Positions 37,368-51,207 of a DNA stretch of 64,000 bases are shown here, piece by piece. This DNA comes from Lepidurus packardi (Eukaryota; Arthropoda; Branchiopoda; Notostraca; Triopsidae): positions 3,410,001-3,474,000 of the forward strand of contig JAKZAN010000004.1 in NCBI GenBank assembly GCA_023053545.1, given 5' to 3'. The translations under genes were made by a program, and so were the position numbers. The notes beneath the pieces were generated by a model. The model made no database searches, was not told where the DNA came from, and worked only from the letters and a program-made list of their open reading frames with translations. Position 1 is the stretch's first letter, and every line of letters begins with the position of its first letter.

Positions 37368-40300
37368 ATGGAGCCTTTGATTTCTGTGCGAATTGTAAAT
37401 GCAGACCACTACTACTCGGTTCCGGTTCCTGGCTTGGATATAGCTTACTCATCTTTCAGGGCATCGGAAGTTAAAAGAGTGCCTGTCATACGAATATTTG
37501 GTTCAACTCTCTATGGTAATAACAATATATCCCATCTATTTTATTTTGTAACCAATTCTTTTACTAATACCCTGAAGGTCAAAAAACATGCTTACACCTG
37601 CACGGAATATTCCCGTATTTGTACATTCCTTACGATGGCTCCATGCCCAGTGATCAAATGCGATTTGTATTGGCCAAGGAATTGGACAAAGCTTTAAACG
37701 TAATTTTGGGCACCGTGCGCACAAATTCCCAACATGTTTATGAAATCTTCTTGGTCTCCGGCTAGTAGGTTTATTTTTTTCTTGTCATTCTATGTAATTT
37801 AACCTTTTTTCTTATTAGTCCTATGTACGGGTACCACAAATCTGAGCATCAGTACTTTAAAGTTTACTTTTACAATCCTTTAATTTTGAAAAAAGCAGCC
37901 GAGCTTTTATCGGTAAATAAGTATGAATTGAACGTTAAAGAAGATATACATGTTCTTTGATAAATAGAATGGAGCAGTGATGAACAAAGTCTTTCAACCG
38001 CACGAATCCCATATTCCCTATGTCCTTCAGTTCTTGATGGATTATAATCTACAAGGCATGAATTTCATCCATCTCAAGTCTTTTAGATTCCGTTCAAATT
38101 TCACTTCGTCAATAGGTAACCTTTAATTTCTGTCATGGAATGTGACAACTTAAAAGGATCGGTTACTAAAGCAGACTTAGATTTCGCAGATGTTTCTTTC
38201 ACTAATGATGGTGACAGCCACCCCAAAATATGGACCGCCTCCAACATCCCTGCCAGCATGGTGCTTCCTTCTTATATCGAAGCCAAGAGTTGTTGTCTGC
38301 TAGAAATTGATGCAGTAGCTGGCGATATTCTCAACCGCTATGAAATTCAAGGTAAATTCAATTAAACGTTAACTTTTTTGCAGTTAAATTTCGGTTATTT
38401 AACTTGTTTTCAGTTCATTTCAGCTATTTAACTTAGTCTAATTAAATTGTAATGAAGATCTTTTATGTATTTTTTCACATTTACTTTTATAGAAGGGGTA
38501 CTGATGAATCCTGGCTTAACGTCCATTTGGGAAGATGAAATTCAACGAAGAAGACAAAAAGGATTGGTAGAACCTTTAGGATCTCCTCTTTCTCAAGATA
38601 GACTCAATGTTCCATTCACAGACAGCGAGCTTTTCTATTTACGTCAACTAAAAGCGCGCTTGTCCGACTTGACACCCGTAGGCATTTTATGAAAACTTTT
38701 TTCAGTTCATACCCATAGTGTACGTTAATTTGTCTTAATTTGTGAACTTTTGTAGACTGATTTGTCTGTTATGGATGTAAATTCCCAATTGGATTCAACA
38801 TTAGCTGTCGAAACGCCGGACGATGTGTCAGTTTTGCCTGCTTCGTATACGCTCATGGCTACAGAAATGGACTCGTTAGATAAGTCAGCTAGGAAACGAC
38901 TTGAGCTCTCGCAAATACCGTCAAGTCTGGCCAGTACCATAAGTTGTATGTTCCTATGCTAGCTTCTTACTTTCTATAATTATCTGACCATTGATAACTT
39001 CTAATTTCATAAACTTTTGTTTTTCGAATTTGTTTCTATTTCTTATTTTGATATTTTGTCTATTTTTCCTTATTTTCGTATTTTCAATTTCTTGCATTGC
39101 ATTTACACCAATTTCTCTGATTATCAGCGTTTTTACACTTTTGAAAATATTTTATTTGCCCTTTTATTTCTAGTTAATGAAGAAGACCAAGAGTTGGCAG
39201 CAATTTTAGAAGCCTTAGCTGCCAACCAAGAAGATGAAACCACCCTTATGGACACCTCTAGTACCCCAACCTCAACCCAACGTAGCGCTCAAGACGGCCC
39301 TGTAATACCCCATTCGGATAGTGAAGAAAGTGACGGCGAGCGACAAACCTTAGAAATGACCCAAACTCATTGGGCGACCGAGAAAGACAGTGAAATTGAG
39401 CCTGAAGAGGATCCAAGATCCATAAGTACCGTTCCTTCTCCACAACCCAATAGTGATTCCCTCTTTTCGTCTAATCCTGACGCTCATTCCGATGCTGTGA
39501 GCATCGCGAGTTGTTCTTCGTCAGATATAAACTTCAACTGGCCAAACCTAGATGGCGCTTTTGATTCTTCGTCTTCAGATGAAGAGCAAGGGAAAAAGAA
39601 AGCCGTGAAAAAAGAAAATAAAGAAGAAGCCGGAGCTGCCAATTGGAGCCCAGTCAAGCTTACAAAGCTGAAAAAAGCATCTCCCACGAAAAAACGGTTT
39701 ACAGAGTTGGAAATTACGTTCCGACCATCAAGAAAAGGATCGAAAACAAAACTCGAGCTACCACAGCAAGTTTTGCCTATAATTGCTGTCTCCCCAGACG
39801 AAAGTTCATCTGACCGAGACATGTTTACCCGTTTGGGGACCCAAGAACGCTCTAAATTAACCAGTTTGGCATCTTTCATCCAAACTAATCTCGGAAATCT
39901 ACCCAATACTGATCTTTTGGTTCCCAACCAGCTTCCTGAGATGGAAGAACGAAGAAAGAAGGAAGTTGTAGGACAGGGGTCAGTACAATTTACAGCCACT
40001 TCGATAGATCTTGAGCCTCGGACTGTCAGTCCTACAGAATATAGACCAGTACGGGTATTACTGCGTCCATTGATAGAAGAAATGGTCCAATTTGAGAGGA
40101 AAATAGGTCGGAAGCTTTCCTATAGGGTAGAATCATCCGTGGATCATAGAAACCGTACTCTGAGTCGCTTTTTGTCCATTAATGTACCCCGGTTGAGTCC
40201 GAATCTTAGAGAATACTCTCATACCTATAATCGCAGTCAATCTGCGCCTGCTTTTGTATTAAACTCGCCTAACTGTACTATCAGAGAAGCGGTCTCGACT

Positions 40301-43300
40301 CGAAACTCAAATCTAGTGGAAAGTACATCGGATTTAAATGTAATTTCTGCAGAAATTACCAGTAATCGTTACTTGCAGTACGCTGATTTACCACCTAGTA
40401 CTGACAGGATCATAGCCACGTTAGAAACGTACGGTTTGCCCAGCGTACTACCCGTTCAGGCGTTTTGGGGAGACCCAAACGACGAACCTAAGTCATCCAA
40501 TACTCGATCCAGTATTGTCAGCATGAGAACAGAGATCCTGCCCTCTTTTCAAACGGCTTTTCCCGATGAAGGCTTGGAAGCTCTAAGGAAACGTTCCTCA
40601 GCTTTCCCCTGGGGCTTTCTGAGCGATTCCTTAGCTCAAGATATGGAGCAGTTTGTCGTCCAATCGCCGATACTTCCGGTTGTCATAACGCCGCTACTAA
40701 GGCCACCTAGTTACCAGTGGATTCAAGCCAGTTTAAAGCCTAAAACTTGCGAAAGTAAATCGATTCCAACGAAACAAATTTCCAAAAACGATGAGAAATC
40801 GTCTCCATATCCGACTAAGCCGCCAGTTGATCATAGTACGCCCTTACCGGGCATTTCTCAGCGAAGAGGCAGCAGTATATTGGGTTTGTCCAGTACGGAA
40901 GTGATTGCTATCCCTAGTATTGCCAAGTCCCCAGTTTCGGGCCGCTCCGGTGTGAATAAGCGGCGAAGAATTTCTTTTGAGAAAAAAAATACATTGTCGT
41001 CTGGGTCGTCGACTGGGAACAAATCCGACAGAGAAAGTACTGGCAGTCCGTTGATCACTGCAGGTTTACTGCGAACTCCGCGACAAAGGCGACAAACATT
41101 ATTCGCCTCCTCGCAATTAGAAGGACCCTCGTTGAACAATACTTTCGGCTTTAAAGTCACGTTGCAGAATTTTCAAGATGCCAAAGCCGTTCATGATGTA
41201 AGTCCTTTATGTTTATTTATTCTTTGTTTTATTTATACGAAAAATAACCCTAGCAATAAGGATGAAAGGCAGTCACGATCTGTTCTTTATGTGCGTTGTG
41301 AACGATTTCTTTTGAAGAATAAGCTTTTGTTTAGGTTTTCAGTAATAATAGAGTTAGGAGTTACGGAGTTTTATGCAGTTTGAAGCCTCGCCCACTTTTC
41401 AATTCAAAATAGGAAGGCAACTAAGTTTCAAATTCGTCTCGAAAAACGTAGAACAATGTATATTCTCAAGAAGTAGATGTTCTAAAATCCAGTGTAGATA
41501 ATTTTCTTTGTTGTTATTTTGTCGTTGTGGGTGCAAGGATTTTGATACATTAGGGGAAAATAGACAAAAAGGAGGTGGGGCTTGTAGCCCGACAGTGTCA
41601 TTGAAGGTTAAGTAGCGTGTCTTTCAAGCGGAAGTTGTTGAAGGAGACCCGTATTTTGAAACCATTAACCGTTTTAAAGAAAGTTTTCTAGAAAGGACCC
41701 CATGTCTTGTGTTTTTGTTTAGCATCAGCATTTGACGGTCATGAACATGGAATTGCATGTTAAAACGCGTGAAAATCTGAGACCTGACTCCGAATTTGAT
41801 AGCATTGAAGCCATCTTTTATTCCATCACCAACGACGTGGAAATGCATTCCGGAACTCCTAGACAATACTCAGGTAATACACATTCTACAAGGTACCTTT
41901 TACCAATCTTTAACGCGTTTTTTCATTGAAAGGTAAATTGATACCCTGTGATATGAACTCGTATTAAATTTCCTTTCCCAAGGGGGAAAAACTTTCCTTT
42001 CGTTATATTAGACTTCACGCTTTTTAACGTACTTGAAAATAAAGAAAGGTCACAGTTCCGTCATTTTACTAATCCATCTGGGAAATCTACGAGATTTTTT
42101 TTTGTTATCATGATAAGCTCGGTTATACGATCGAAAAAATCGGAACAAGGTTTCCCGAGAACTTTTTTTTTGCTTACGTATAACTTGTGCCATACATTTT
42201 CTATCTTAATTGAGAAGTGCAATTTGGCCTTACCAGAATTTTGTAACGAAACAGGTTAACTTAGTTTAGTTACTTAAACTTTGTAATTTGGCAAATAATA
42301 GTTTACTTATTTTGAGTTTATACAAGAAAATTACGTACTTATGTTTATTTTTGGGGTTCGTGCTTTAGGGGTGATCTTGGTGGACGTGGAAGGATTGGTT
42401 TCACACAGGGACCTCTTGCGACGGTCAGCTCTTCACGACTTGAACGTGAAATGTGTGGAAAATGAATCAACGTTACTGCGCGCCGTGATCGACTTGGTGA
42501 AGCTCTGGGATCCTGATATTTTGCTGGGCTACGAGATCGAGATGCATTCATGGGGCTATTTACTGCAGCGTGGGACTCAATTGGGACTCAATCTGAGAGT
42601 CGAGTTAGGCCGACTGCCCGAAACGACCCTATTGGAACGAGACCAGCAGGACGAAGCTGGCGATCACAGAAATGAAGCCTTGGGCTACTTCGTGGAAAAA
42701 AACTCGGCCCTGGTACTCGTGGGACGCATCGTTCTCAACTTGTGGCGTTTATTGCGCCCTGAATTGGCCCTCACTAGCTACACTTTCGAAAACATGGCCT
42801 ACCATATCCTCCACCAACGCATTCCAGACTTTTCCTATCAAGCTCTTACCGAGTGGTGGAGTCCTAACCTGCACAAGCACCGGTACTGCCTTTTATTTGA
42901 AATCAATCCTTCTTTAAAAGGGAAGGCGTCGAATAGAAACTTTAAAAAAAATCTTTTTCTAAACAGCAAAATTATGGAGTTAAGAAGTGAATTTGAGTTC
43001 AAACTATATTTCCAAATTTATAATTAAAATCCAGAGTTACTACATTACTACTGCTTTTAATCATTATATTGTAATGGATAGTTTTGGCAAACGCCCCGTT
43101 GTCCTTTATTTTTTTTCTACTATTTTTTTTTATTATTTTTTTTTTTACTTTTGAGCAACTCTGCAATATAGCAACTCTTCAATATATCAGGGTTACAAAC
43201 TTTTTTGTAACCTTTGTACACCTGGAAACTGAGTTTCGAACTCCTTCACATCGTAGCTAATATGTATGGAGGCGGTTACAATTTTTTTTAACAGCAATTA

Positions 43301-46300
43301 ATGTAATAATTTAATCCATATAATTTCGTACTGTAATTTTGCTTTAAAATTTTTGAGACTTTTCACTGAAAATTTTTCTTAAAGCAAGTGTTTAATTTTT
43401 CAGTTGATTTTTGTATCATTCGTACTTCAGTTGGATGTAGAATTTACAATGCGAAAATTCTACGCCCTTTTTAATGTCCGTTATTATGAAAACATAATGA
43501 AGTGTTGGATAAACCAAACCTACACTGCTATATAACATGTCACTTAAAAAAGCGCCTTTTTATCCGATCTTATTTGCATTTCAGGTGGCGAGTGGTGGAG
43601 CATTACATGGCTCGAGTTCAAGGCTCAGTCAAGATTGTGGAGCAGTTAGACTTGATTGGACGTACTAGCGAATTAGCTCGGCTATTTGGTATTCAGTTTT
43701 ATGAAGTTCTAACTCGCGGCTCGCAGGTAAAGAGATTTTCGTGCTCAAGTTACCCTTAACTTCTTATTCTGAACTCAGTGGCGCGTGGAATCCATGATGC
43801 TACGATTAGCCAAACCCCTCAACTTCATCCCAGTTTCGCCCAGTGTTCAACAGCGAGCCAAGATGAAAGCCCCTGAATTCCTGCCTTTAATTATGGAACC
43901 CGAGTCGAAATTCTACACTGATCCTGTCTTAGTCCTAGATTTCCAATCACTATACCCGTCCATGATTATCGCATACAATTACTGCTTCTCAACCTGTCTA
44001 GGACGCACATCATCGCTCGGAAAGCAAGTTTATTATTATTCTTGTTTCCTTTATTTCTCGTTAGTTTTTTGTTTATTTTCTACAATGGAAATAGATCTCG
44101 AAATTAAAGATTATACTTCTCATAAAAAAATTATAGAGCGACGCCGTTTGCGTTTGGCTGTACGGAATTGTTGGTTCCACCCGATGTGGTCGCTGCATTG
44201 CAGAACCAGGTCAATATATCCCCAGCGGGAGCAGTTTTTGTGAAATCGTCTGTCCGTAGAGGTATTTTGCCTCGTATGTTGGAAGAAATCCTGGATACTC
44301 GACTGATGGTAAGAAGTTTTATTAAGAAAATCGAACATTTAACTTTATTTCAACGTATTTTTTCATGTTTATTTATAAAATGTAACTTTTTTTTCCCATT
44401 TTAGACATGTTCGTTCTTACTTTACTATTTTTTTAGGTAAAGCAATCCATGAAAATGTACAAGGAAGATAAATTGCTTCAACGTGTGTTGGATGCGAGAC
44501 AGTTAGGGCTCAAGTTAATTGCCAATGTGACGTATGGCTATACATCTGCCAACTTTTCCGGACGTATGCCCTGCGTGGAGGTAATTATCCTTGTTTTTTT
44601 TCGAGGAATTTTCAACATGAATGAAAAAAATACTACACTTGAGCTGAGTTTTAATTTAAGAGACTTGAAAGAAACTTTTTTATTAGATGAAAAGGAAAAA
44701 TTATTAAATGAAAAGGCTCCCGTATACCTTAGCTCGGTAAAGGCGGTTAGCATGGAGAAACTCGGAGCAACTTTTTGAGAAAACCAGTACATTTCATGAA
44801 AAACATTTCTGACAGTAAACTTGAGCTTGCGAACAGGTAGTAAACCAATGTAATTCTTTTTTCAGTGAGTAATAAATTAGCAATATGCAAATTAAGTTTG
44901 CAACTATGGGAAATACGTTGCCTATAAATATGTTCTTTGGTTGTGTAGTAGCTGGTAACGAAAGAAAACTTTTGCTTTATATTGCTTTCAAATCAGACAA
45001 GCCGTTTTTCGAGAGATCTTGTTCTGAAATTTCGACGTCTTGATTTGGGAGATTGTGCTGCTAAAGCAAATTATGGTGACAAGTTGTACTTTCGGAATCA
45101 AACCAAGCGTAGAAACTTTGCCGGCAAGTAGCTATCTACTTGTTTTTTTAAATTTCTTACGCAAGGTTTCGCCAAAACAATAACAAACATCAGTGCCATC
45201 TGTGTACTGTTTCGCATCAATAAGCTAAGGTATACGGGAGCCTTAAAAATGTGTATTAGTTTTTAATTAAATTAAAATATTTTTTGAATTAAATTAGAAC
45301 AGTGTAATCGAATCGAATTACTGTTATTGTAGTACAGTAATTTCCCTTCATTCTATTCCATTTTCTTCATTTCTACCACTCAACTATCAGTAAGAAAAAA
45401 GAACTGTTGAGTCAGTCCGAACTACGCAATTTGAAGTTTTTACTTGTTTTTAGTGTCATTTATTTGTTTGACAAGTGAGAGAAAATTAATTTCAGTGCCG
45501 CAAAATTAGATTTGGATCCTAAAACTTTCTTGTGGTTAAAAAGATCGCAGACAGTGTAGTGAGCAAAGGGCGTGAGACGTTGGAACGCGCCATCAAATTA
45601 GTGGAAAGTAGTCCTCAATGGGGCGCACGGGTTATTTACGGAGATACCGATTCCATGTTTATCTTGGTACCGGGCAAAAGTCGAGCGGAAGCGTTTACCA
45701 TCGGCGCCGAGATTGCTGAGGCCGTCACGAAAACCAATCCCAAGCCTGTTAAGCTGAAATTCGAGAAAGTTTACCAGCCGTGCATTCTACAAGTAAATAT
45801 ACTTCTCATTTCCTTTTGTAACAAAAGGTGAATTGCGGTACCACGAAACATATGACTCATTTTTAAACTACTTTTAAACTGCTTGCCTTTCTTTCACCGC
45901 CTTAAAGAGTGATTCATCAGAAACGATACGGATTCAGCGCTACCTTGTGTATTTTTCTTCCTAACAAAATTAGCCTTCATTGTCCAGTTTCCCCCACCAG
46001 CTAAAAAAAGAACATGATATTACGCAACCGAAGTTAATTGATAGTTCGAGCACGTTTTTTCTGTCCTCCCATAAAGATGGTTAGATCTTCACAAAAAAAA
46101 AACGAAAAAAGTGAATAAAAAAATTACGCGTCGACGGACAAAAAAACAGTGTTTGACAACTTGAGAGTATTGGATGTCGCAAAACCTTCAGTCATTTATT
46201 AGATTTTGTTTTTTTCGCATTTTCTGACACTCCAGTCTTGAACGTTGTACTTTCAGACCAAGAAACGTTACGTGGGGTACTCGTATGAGAGTCCTGATCA

Positions 46301-48064
46301 GAAAGAACCCTTATATGATGCCAAAGGTATCGAAACTGTCCGTCGCGATGGTTGTCCAGCAGTAGTCAAGGTAATTACTCGAAGAAATCCAAATAATATT
46401 GAATTTCTTGTAATTCTTTTGGTGATTTTCTATTTTAAAAGATATTAGAAAAGTCGTTACGCATTTTGTTCGAGACTTATAACCTGTCATCGGTCAAAAC
46501 TTACGTTCAGCGACAATTTAGCAAGATTTTACAAGGCCGAGTTTCTCTTCAAGATTTTACGTTTGCCAAAGAATACCGTGGACCACAGGGGTACCGACCA
46601 GGAGCTTGTGTACCAGCATTGGAGATTAGCAAGTGCTTAAAAAAAGAAAAAAAAGTTTGGACGTTAATTAAGTGTAAATAATTGCACATTTTAAAGAAAA
46701 TTAGTTCAGTGGGATCGGAGGGCGGATTTTCGAGTAGGTCAACGAGTTCGATATGTGATTGTCTATGGTTCGCCAGGGCTTCCTTTAATCCAGTTAGTCA
46801 AGCAACCTATGGAACTATTAAGCAATCCTAGTCTTCGTCTGAACGCTCACTATTACATCACACGAGCCATTATTCCGCCTTTACAGCGTTGCTTAGGTCT
46901 TCTAGGACTCGACACCTATTCCTGGTACTGTATTTATCTTGTTATTTTATTATAAAAAAGGCACCCGTATTGCTTAGCTTGTTGCATCCAATCCACCGCA
47001 AGGGGCGCGCAGTGCTTTGCATGGAATGTATACTCGTTTTTTTCACGTAGGTGAAAAATTAATTTGCATGTCTCAAGTTAGTAAAGGCAACACTAAAAGA
47101 AGTAAAACTGGCTTGCATTCCTTATTCGCACTACCTACGTACTGTCAAGAAATTTCGTAAAAAATTTCGTATTTACAGAAGAATGTTTCCCCAGTCCCAT
47201 GCTAACGCGGAACAGAAAGCTAAGCTTTACGGGAGCTTTTTTATTCTGTTCGTTATGCTTTTAAAGGGAAAGGACCGTACAGTACAACCAAATGCCATAA
47301 TTGCAAAAAACATAGTTAGTAATTATGTTCCAGATACCACCCTTGTGAAACAAATACTTTATTAAGTCAAAATCTAGTTCGACAACTTTAGAACAACTTT
47401 ACCCTGTTAATATGACGGTTGATTTGTAGTTAAGTTAGGTCCAAAAATCGCACATAAATTAGAAAGGAACTTTGTTACCTTAAAAAATAAATAATATTTT
47501 GACTTTAATATTGGCAGGTACTCAGCATTACCTCGCATGTTAAAGCCAGCTTCCAATTGGAATCAGATCTCCGCAGAAGGGGAGTCTGCTAGTACCAAGA
47601 AATCCGGGTTGACTATTTCACAGTATTTCGTCACCCTCAATTGTTTACTATGCGATCAACAAACGCGTAGCAGTAGTCTTCACGCAGGTCTATGCGAGCA
47701 ATGTTCCAGGAATGTACCTCAAACTGCAGCTTTATTGGCCTATAAAGCCCGAGGATGGGAGAAGACGTACTTTGATATGATCCAGGTAACTTAGTAAAAA
47801 AAACATAAAAATTAGGAAAGCTTATTTTGAAAATGTTGATTTTTTTCTATTTTTGGACCTTTTCCTATAATGGAGAAACCGTGTTACTGTATCGCTTTTA
47901 TTATTATTGTACAGGTGTGCGGTTATTGCGCGGGCCGAGCCGCCCCACAAGCTTTGGCGTGCATCTCTTTAGATTGCCCCATACTTTACAAACGTTGTTT
48001 GGCTCAACGGGATGCGGACAAGGCCCCGGTTCTCTGGCACCAGCTAGACAAGTTGTACAGATGA
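37368..48064 (+). CDS. REV3L: DNA polymerase zeta catalytic subunit
   Basis: B-family polymerase for translesion synthesis in the nucleus, partnered by REV7, POLD2 and POLD3. The N-terminal domain begins MEPLISVRIVNADHYYSVPV and continues HLHGIFPYLYIPYDG and EIDAVAGDILNRYEIQ. One long exon (39177 to about 41197) holds a serine-rich linker, a REV7-binding motif (ITPLLRPPSY near 40684) and the conserved SLNNTFGFKVTLQNFQDAKA. The exonuclease-like domain has MNMELHVKTRENL instead of an acidic exo motif, as in other REV3 proteins. Polymerase motifs are intact: DFQSLYPSMIIAYNYCFSTC, KLIANVTYGYTSANFSGRMP and YGDTDSMFIL, then KKRYVGYSYE and KGIETVRRDGCPAV. The C-terminus has two cysteine clusters: CysA near 47650-47710 and CysB CGYCAG...CISLDC, the iron-sulphur site that binds POLD2. 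It is shorter than the vertebrate protein, mainly in the linker. Several introns are long and hold MITEs. Confidence 0.96.
44713..45244. mobile_element. MITE in a REV3L intron, full-length copy
   Basis: A 532-bp element in the intron between polymerase motifs III and I (MPCVE and IADSVV). Its ends are 22-bp perfect inverted repeats beginning AAGGCTCCCGTATACC. No open frame of note and no clear target duplication. At least one internal part (ATTAGCAATATGCAAATTAAG) is shared with the copy at 48517. The superfamily is not identified from these ends. Confidence 0.8.
46958..47238. mobile_element. MITE, shorter related copy in a REV3L intron
   Basis: The left end AAGGCACCCGTATTGC and a right end reading AGCTAAGCTTTACGGGAGC match the ends of 44713-45244 with a few changes. 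At about 281 bp it has a shorter inside. It lies in the intron between the TYSW exon and the YSALPRML exon of REV3L. Confidence 0.65.
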
Positions 48065-48110
48065 CTCCAAGCATTGGAGCCAATAGCCTTTTTCGATAAC
48101 GAACCAGTCT

Positions 48111-48116
48111 AATAAA
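48111..48116 (+). terminator. REV3L poly(A) signal
   Basis: AATAAA lies 47 bp after the REV3L stop codon, followed by a T-rich stretch (CCTGTTTTTTTAAGC). This is the likely transcript end. Confidence 0.65.
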
Positions 48117-48516
48117 TTGGAGTCTTATTTAGCCTCGCCTGGACCTGTTTTTTTAAGCTTTTTCCCTAACTGAAAGGGTTGTGTATCTTTTAATGAAATT
48201 GTCTCTTTCTGTTTACCATGAGACAACTCGTTCATACCTTGAAGCGTCTTTGAAAGCTTACAAGCGAATCACCAGCAAAGTTCGAACCAAATTTTGTAAT
48301 TTAAAACATTCAGTGCCTTGCATCTTATACGCTTAATTGATTTTTTGTGATTCAATAAGGTGAAAGAATTGTCAATAAATCAGATAGGTAATTGAAATTG
48401 ACATAGACATATCGATTGGACAGCTTAATTGACTTACGCTGCCTAATTAAAATTGATTATTTGTATGCTTAAATTAATTAAACCCACCACGAGGATTGCC
48501 TTCAGACTGACTGTTT

Positions 48517-49010
48517 AAGCTCCCGTATACCTTAGCTATGTACGGGCGGTTAGCATGGGGAAGTTGTGAAGTTAATCTGGCTAAACTCCGTGAATATGAC
48601 GAAAAAACACCTCTAATACACTGACAGTAAATTTGAAGACATTAACAGTGTACTTGAACACACTACTAGCTGGTTTATAAAACATAGGTTTCCTTTTCTG
48701 ATTCATAGTAAATTAGCCATGCAATGCAAATTAAGTTTAACCAGTGAAAATATCATTTGCAATTTAACCCAATTAAGCATGAACTAAGCTGACCAACACC
48801 ATGTCATTTGCTAACGCACTTTGCAGTTAAAAAATAAGAACATTCACCGCGAAAATTCCATGTAAAATCGTTTTTCTAGAAATCCCGTCTTTTGCCGACT
48901 TGGGAAAGCAGAACTATGCAAAGCTCAGAGCTATGAAGAGCTAACGTGTACTTTGGGAAGTAGAGAACTTTCTTCGAAATCAGTTCGCTGAAGTATTTTA
49001 TATATACAAT
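48517..49010. mobile_element. MITE, third copy with degraded right end
   Basis: It begins AAGCTCCCGTATACC and follows the 44713 copy through GGCGGTTAGCATGG, CTGACAGTAAA, a TTAGCC-ATGCAAATTAAGTTT segment and TGTACTTTGGGAAGTAGA. The right inverted repeat was not recognised, so the end is approximate. Confidence 0.6.
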
Positions 49011-50965
49011 TGAATAAGTTCGTGTTAACTTTTAGAAGCAAAATAGATTATATAGAAACTAAGAGTCAATCATTCCCATTCATGCATTAATAAAAGTTCC
49101 TCAGACTAAATATAGCCCTGATTTGCTTAAAATCCAAGTTTCAAGTATAGCGGAGACCGGGGCACGTTGGGCAGTTTCTCGTTCTCAAGAGCCTAGAAGA
49201 CGTTATATTGACGATGTGAAACTAAGTTTGGTATTTTAAAGTAGCATTGGCATTCTAATTATCGTATGATTTTTTTATCGAGTTAGCTCAAGCCCTTATT
49301 TTTAACATTAATTTCTACCAAAGCCGGTCAAAATTCACCAACGTGCCCCACCACGGGGTTGGTTGGGCAGTGATTGAACTTCATCATGGTTTGCAAGCAA
49401 TTTGTGTGTTGATATTAACCTAAAGCATACAGTTTGAAACGAAGTACAACGTAAAATAAAACTTTAAAACGAAGCACTGGTTTATTATACGATGCATTCG
49501 GTTTTTCTGCGATAAACCCTCATTGTTAACCTAAAAGAAACTTAGTACTACATAGTTGAAGTGCACGGGTTTGTATAACGTTTTTATGACTGTTTGGTTC
49601 CAGAGTGACAATAATGTTAGTCTAGATTTGCTTTCGACCCGAGATCGAAACGAGACCAGCCGTGCTTGCCCGCCATGCTCTGACCTGCCCCATTTTTTTA
49701 ATATCCGACGACTGAACAAAAATGGCGACATGTCAGTAACCAGTTACTTAACTTATAAAAAAACTGGACTTTTTTTTAAGGCGAAAAAGTTAGCTATCAC
49801 CACAAAAAGTTGTACTTAGGTAACTTACCAAAACGCCACTCTTAGAAGACAAAATCTCTGTTTCCAAAAGTTTGGAAAACCCACGGGAGAAAAATAAAGA
49901 ACGATCACTTTTAGTAGAAGTCGACGAGCACAAACCTACTTCCTTAGTTGCTGCGTTTGTGTGAAACGAACCTTACGTGGATTTAGTGGATTTTTGTTTC
50001 AAAGGATGGTATTTCCCTTGAATGAAACGACCAACATTGTTATGTAATTTAACAAAAATAAGCATTGATATCGTTTAAATTTCTTAAAAGGCTTGAAAGA
50101 TTGAATTTCACGAATTCCAATTCTGACTACACGTTTGTTTATTATCATTTCAAGTTTAGGTTTAGGTAGTACATGGAACTCGGAAGAAGACATATGCAAG
50201 TTGGGTAAGATAATGCGTCATATTTTAAAGTGAAATTTAATACCAAGGCAAAGAAAAGATTTTTTTTTTATATTACGGTTTGGGCCACAGTAGATTGGAA
50301 TTCTTCTTTGATTTAGTGGATTTTCTAGCCCCCAAAACGAGTTACGCTGTTCCACTGATGGATGAAACACTCGCTAAGGCCTGACATTGTACCCTAAAAT
50401 GCGAGACAAGAGCACGCAAAGCCCTTCATAACATTACAAGGACCAGAACACACCAGTAAAAGTAACAACGTACGTCATTTGAAAGTCTAATTAGGGATTT
50501 CATCCCACAAAACCTATGATTAAATCTAATCCAAAGATACAATGTTTCACGCTGCCAGTATCTTTTATCTTTTCTACGGAATCTGTAATAGTGCAAAAAG
50601 TCAACAGCCAAATACTCACGTGGAAGTAAACTCGGTTGAAGTTCCGACAACAGGCGAAAGCATATACGTCGGTTAAAATTTAAAAAAAAGTCGGTTGAAG
50701 AAGACGTAGCTTTTTTCCGCAGCAGGTATGCAGCTGATATCTATTAAAGTTTACTTTAAGAACACGACAAGATTCTTGATGCCAGTTCTAATACATGCAG
50801 ATAAAAAAGCCACTGAAATAATGGACGGCCGATAAACACACCATGTCCATGGTGGTAAAGTAGTCTTGTCTTGACTCTATACCTCATCCTTACGACTTCG
50901 CAGCTCCAAATTAGCCAAATGGATCAGATAAAACCAGACGCCATAAAAAGTCTTAGCAACATAAG
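49011..50965. other. Non-coding desert, first part
   Basis: No gene supported. The stretch 49155-49375 carries GGGGCACGTTGGGCAG at 49162 and a partly inverted match CCAACGTGCCCC at 49339, followed by GTTGGGCAG again. It could be a degraded transposon end or a local rearrangement. Minus-strand pieces near 50430-50650 contain an acceptor-like TTACAG and open frame but no recognisable domain. Confidence 0.35.
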
Positions 50966-51207
50966 CACTTACGCATGATTACACAGAAGAGCGCCAAGCA
51001 AGCAGCAGTTTCACTAATACCAACAGCCCAACGAACTTTTGGCCTTGGATCTTTATCCCAAATTGCCAATAACGGAAGAAAAACTATAGTCAAATTTTTA
51101 TTCTTTCCCAGCAACATTTCCTCCTGGCGAAGTTCAAGAAAGCCAATTAATTTTCCCTCACTGCCACAATTATGGCAAGTTCTCATTAACCATAGCATAA
51201 AAGCCTG
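50966..51207 (-). CDS. Possible exon of an unidentified membrane protein
   Basis: A minus-strand segment open throughout, with a strong acceptor (TTTTTCCTTCCAG) at its start and a strong donor (ATGC|gtaagtgc) at its end. It reads FMLWLMRTCHNCGSEGKL, then two hydrophobic stretches, TIVFLPLLAIW and VGISETAACLALFCVIM. A possible upstream exon starts with ATG (MAPTCVALQLSCL, near 51315) and ends at a gtaatt donor. Just downstream, SAYVAKTFYGVWFYLIHLAN is open in a different frame. No family is recognised. It may be part of a multi-pass membrane protein gene or its broken remnant. Confidence 0.3.

Noticed and set aside
39484-39999. Minus-strand open frame of 171 codons
   Set aside because: It lies opposite the long REV3L exon, with no domain and no splice logic.
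43230-43260. tRNA-like B-box words (GTTTCGAACTCC here and at 60258)
   Set aside because: No matching A-box or cloverleaf could be formed around either site.
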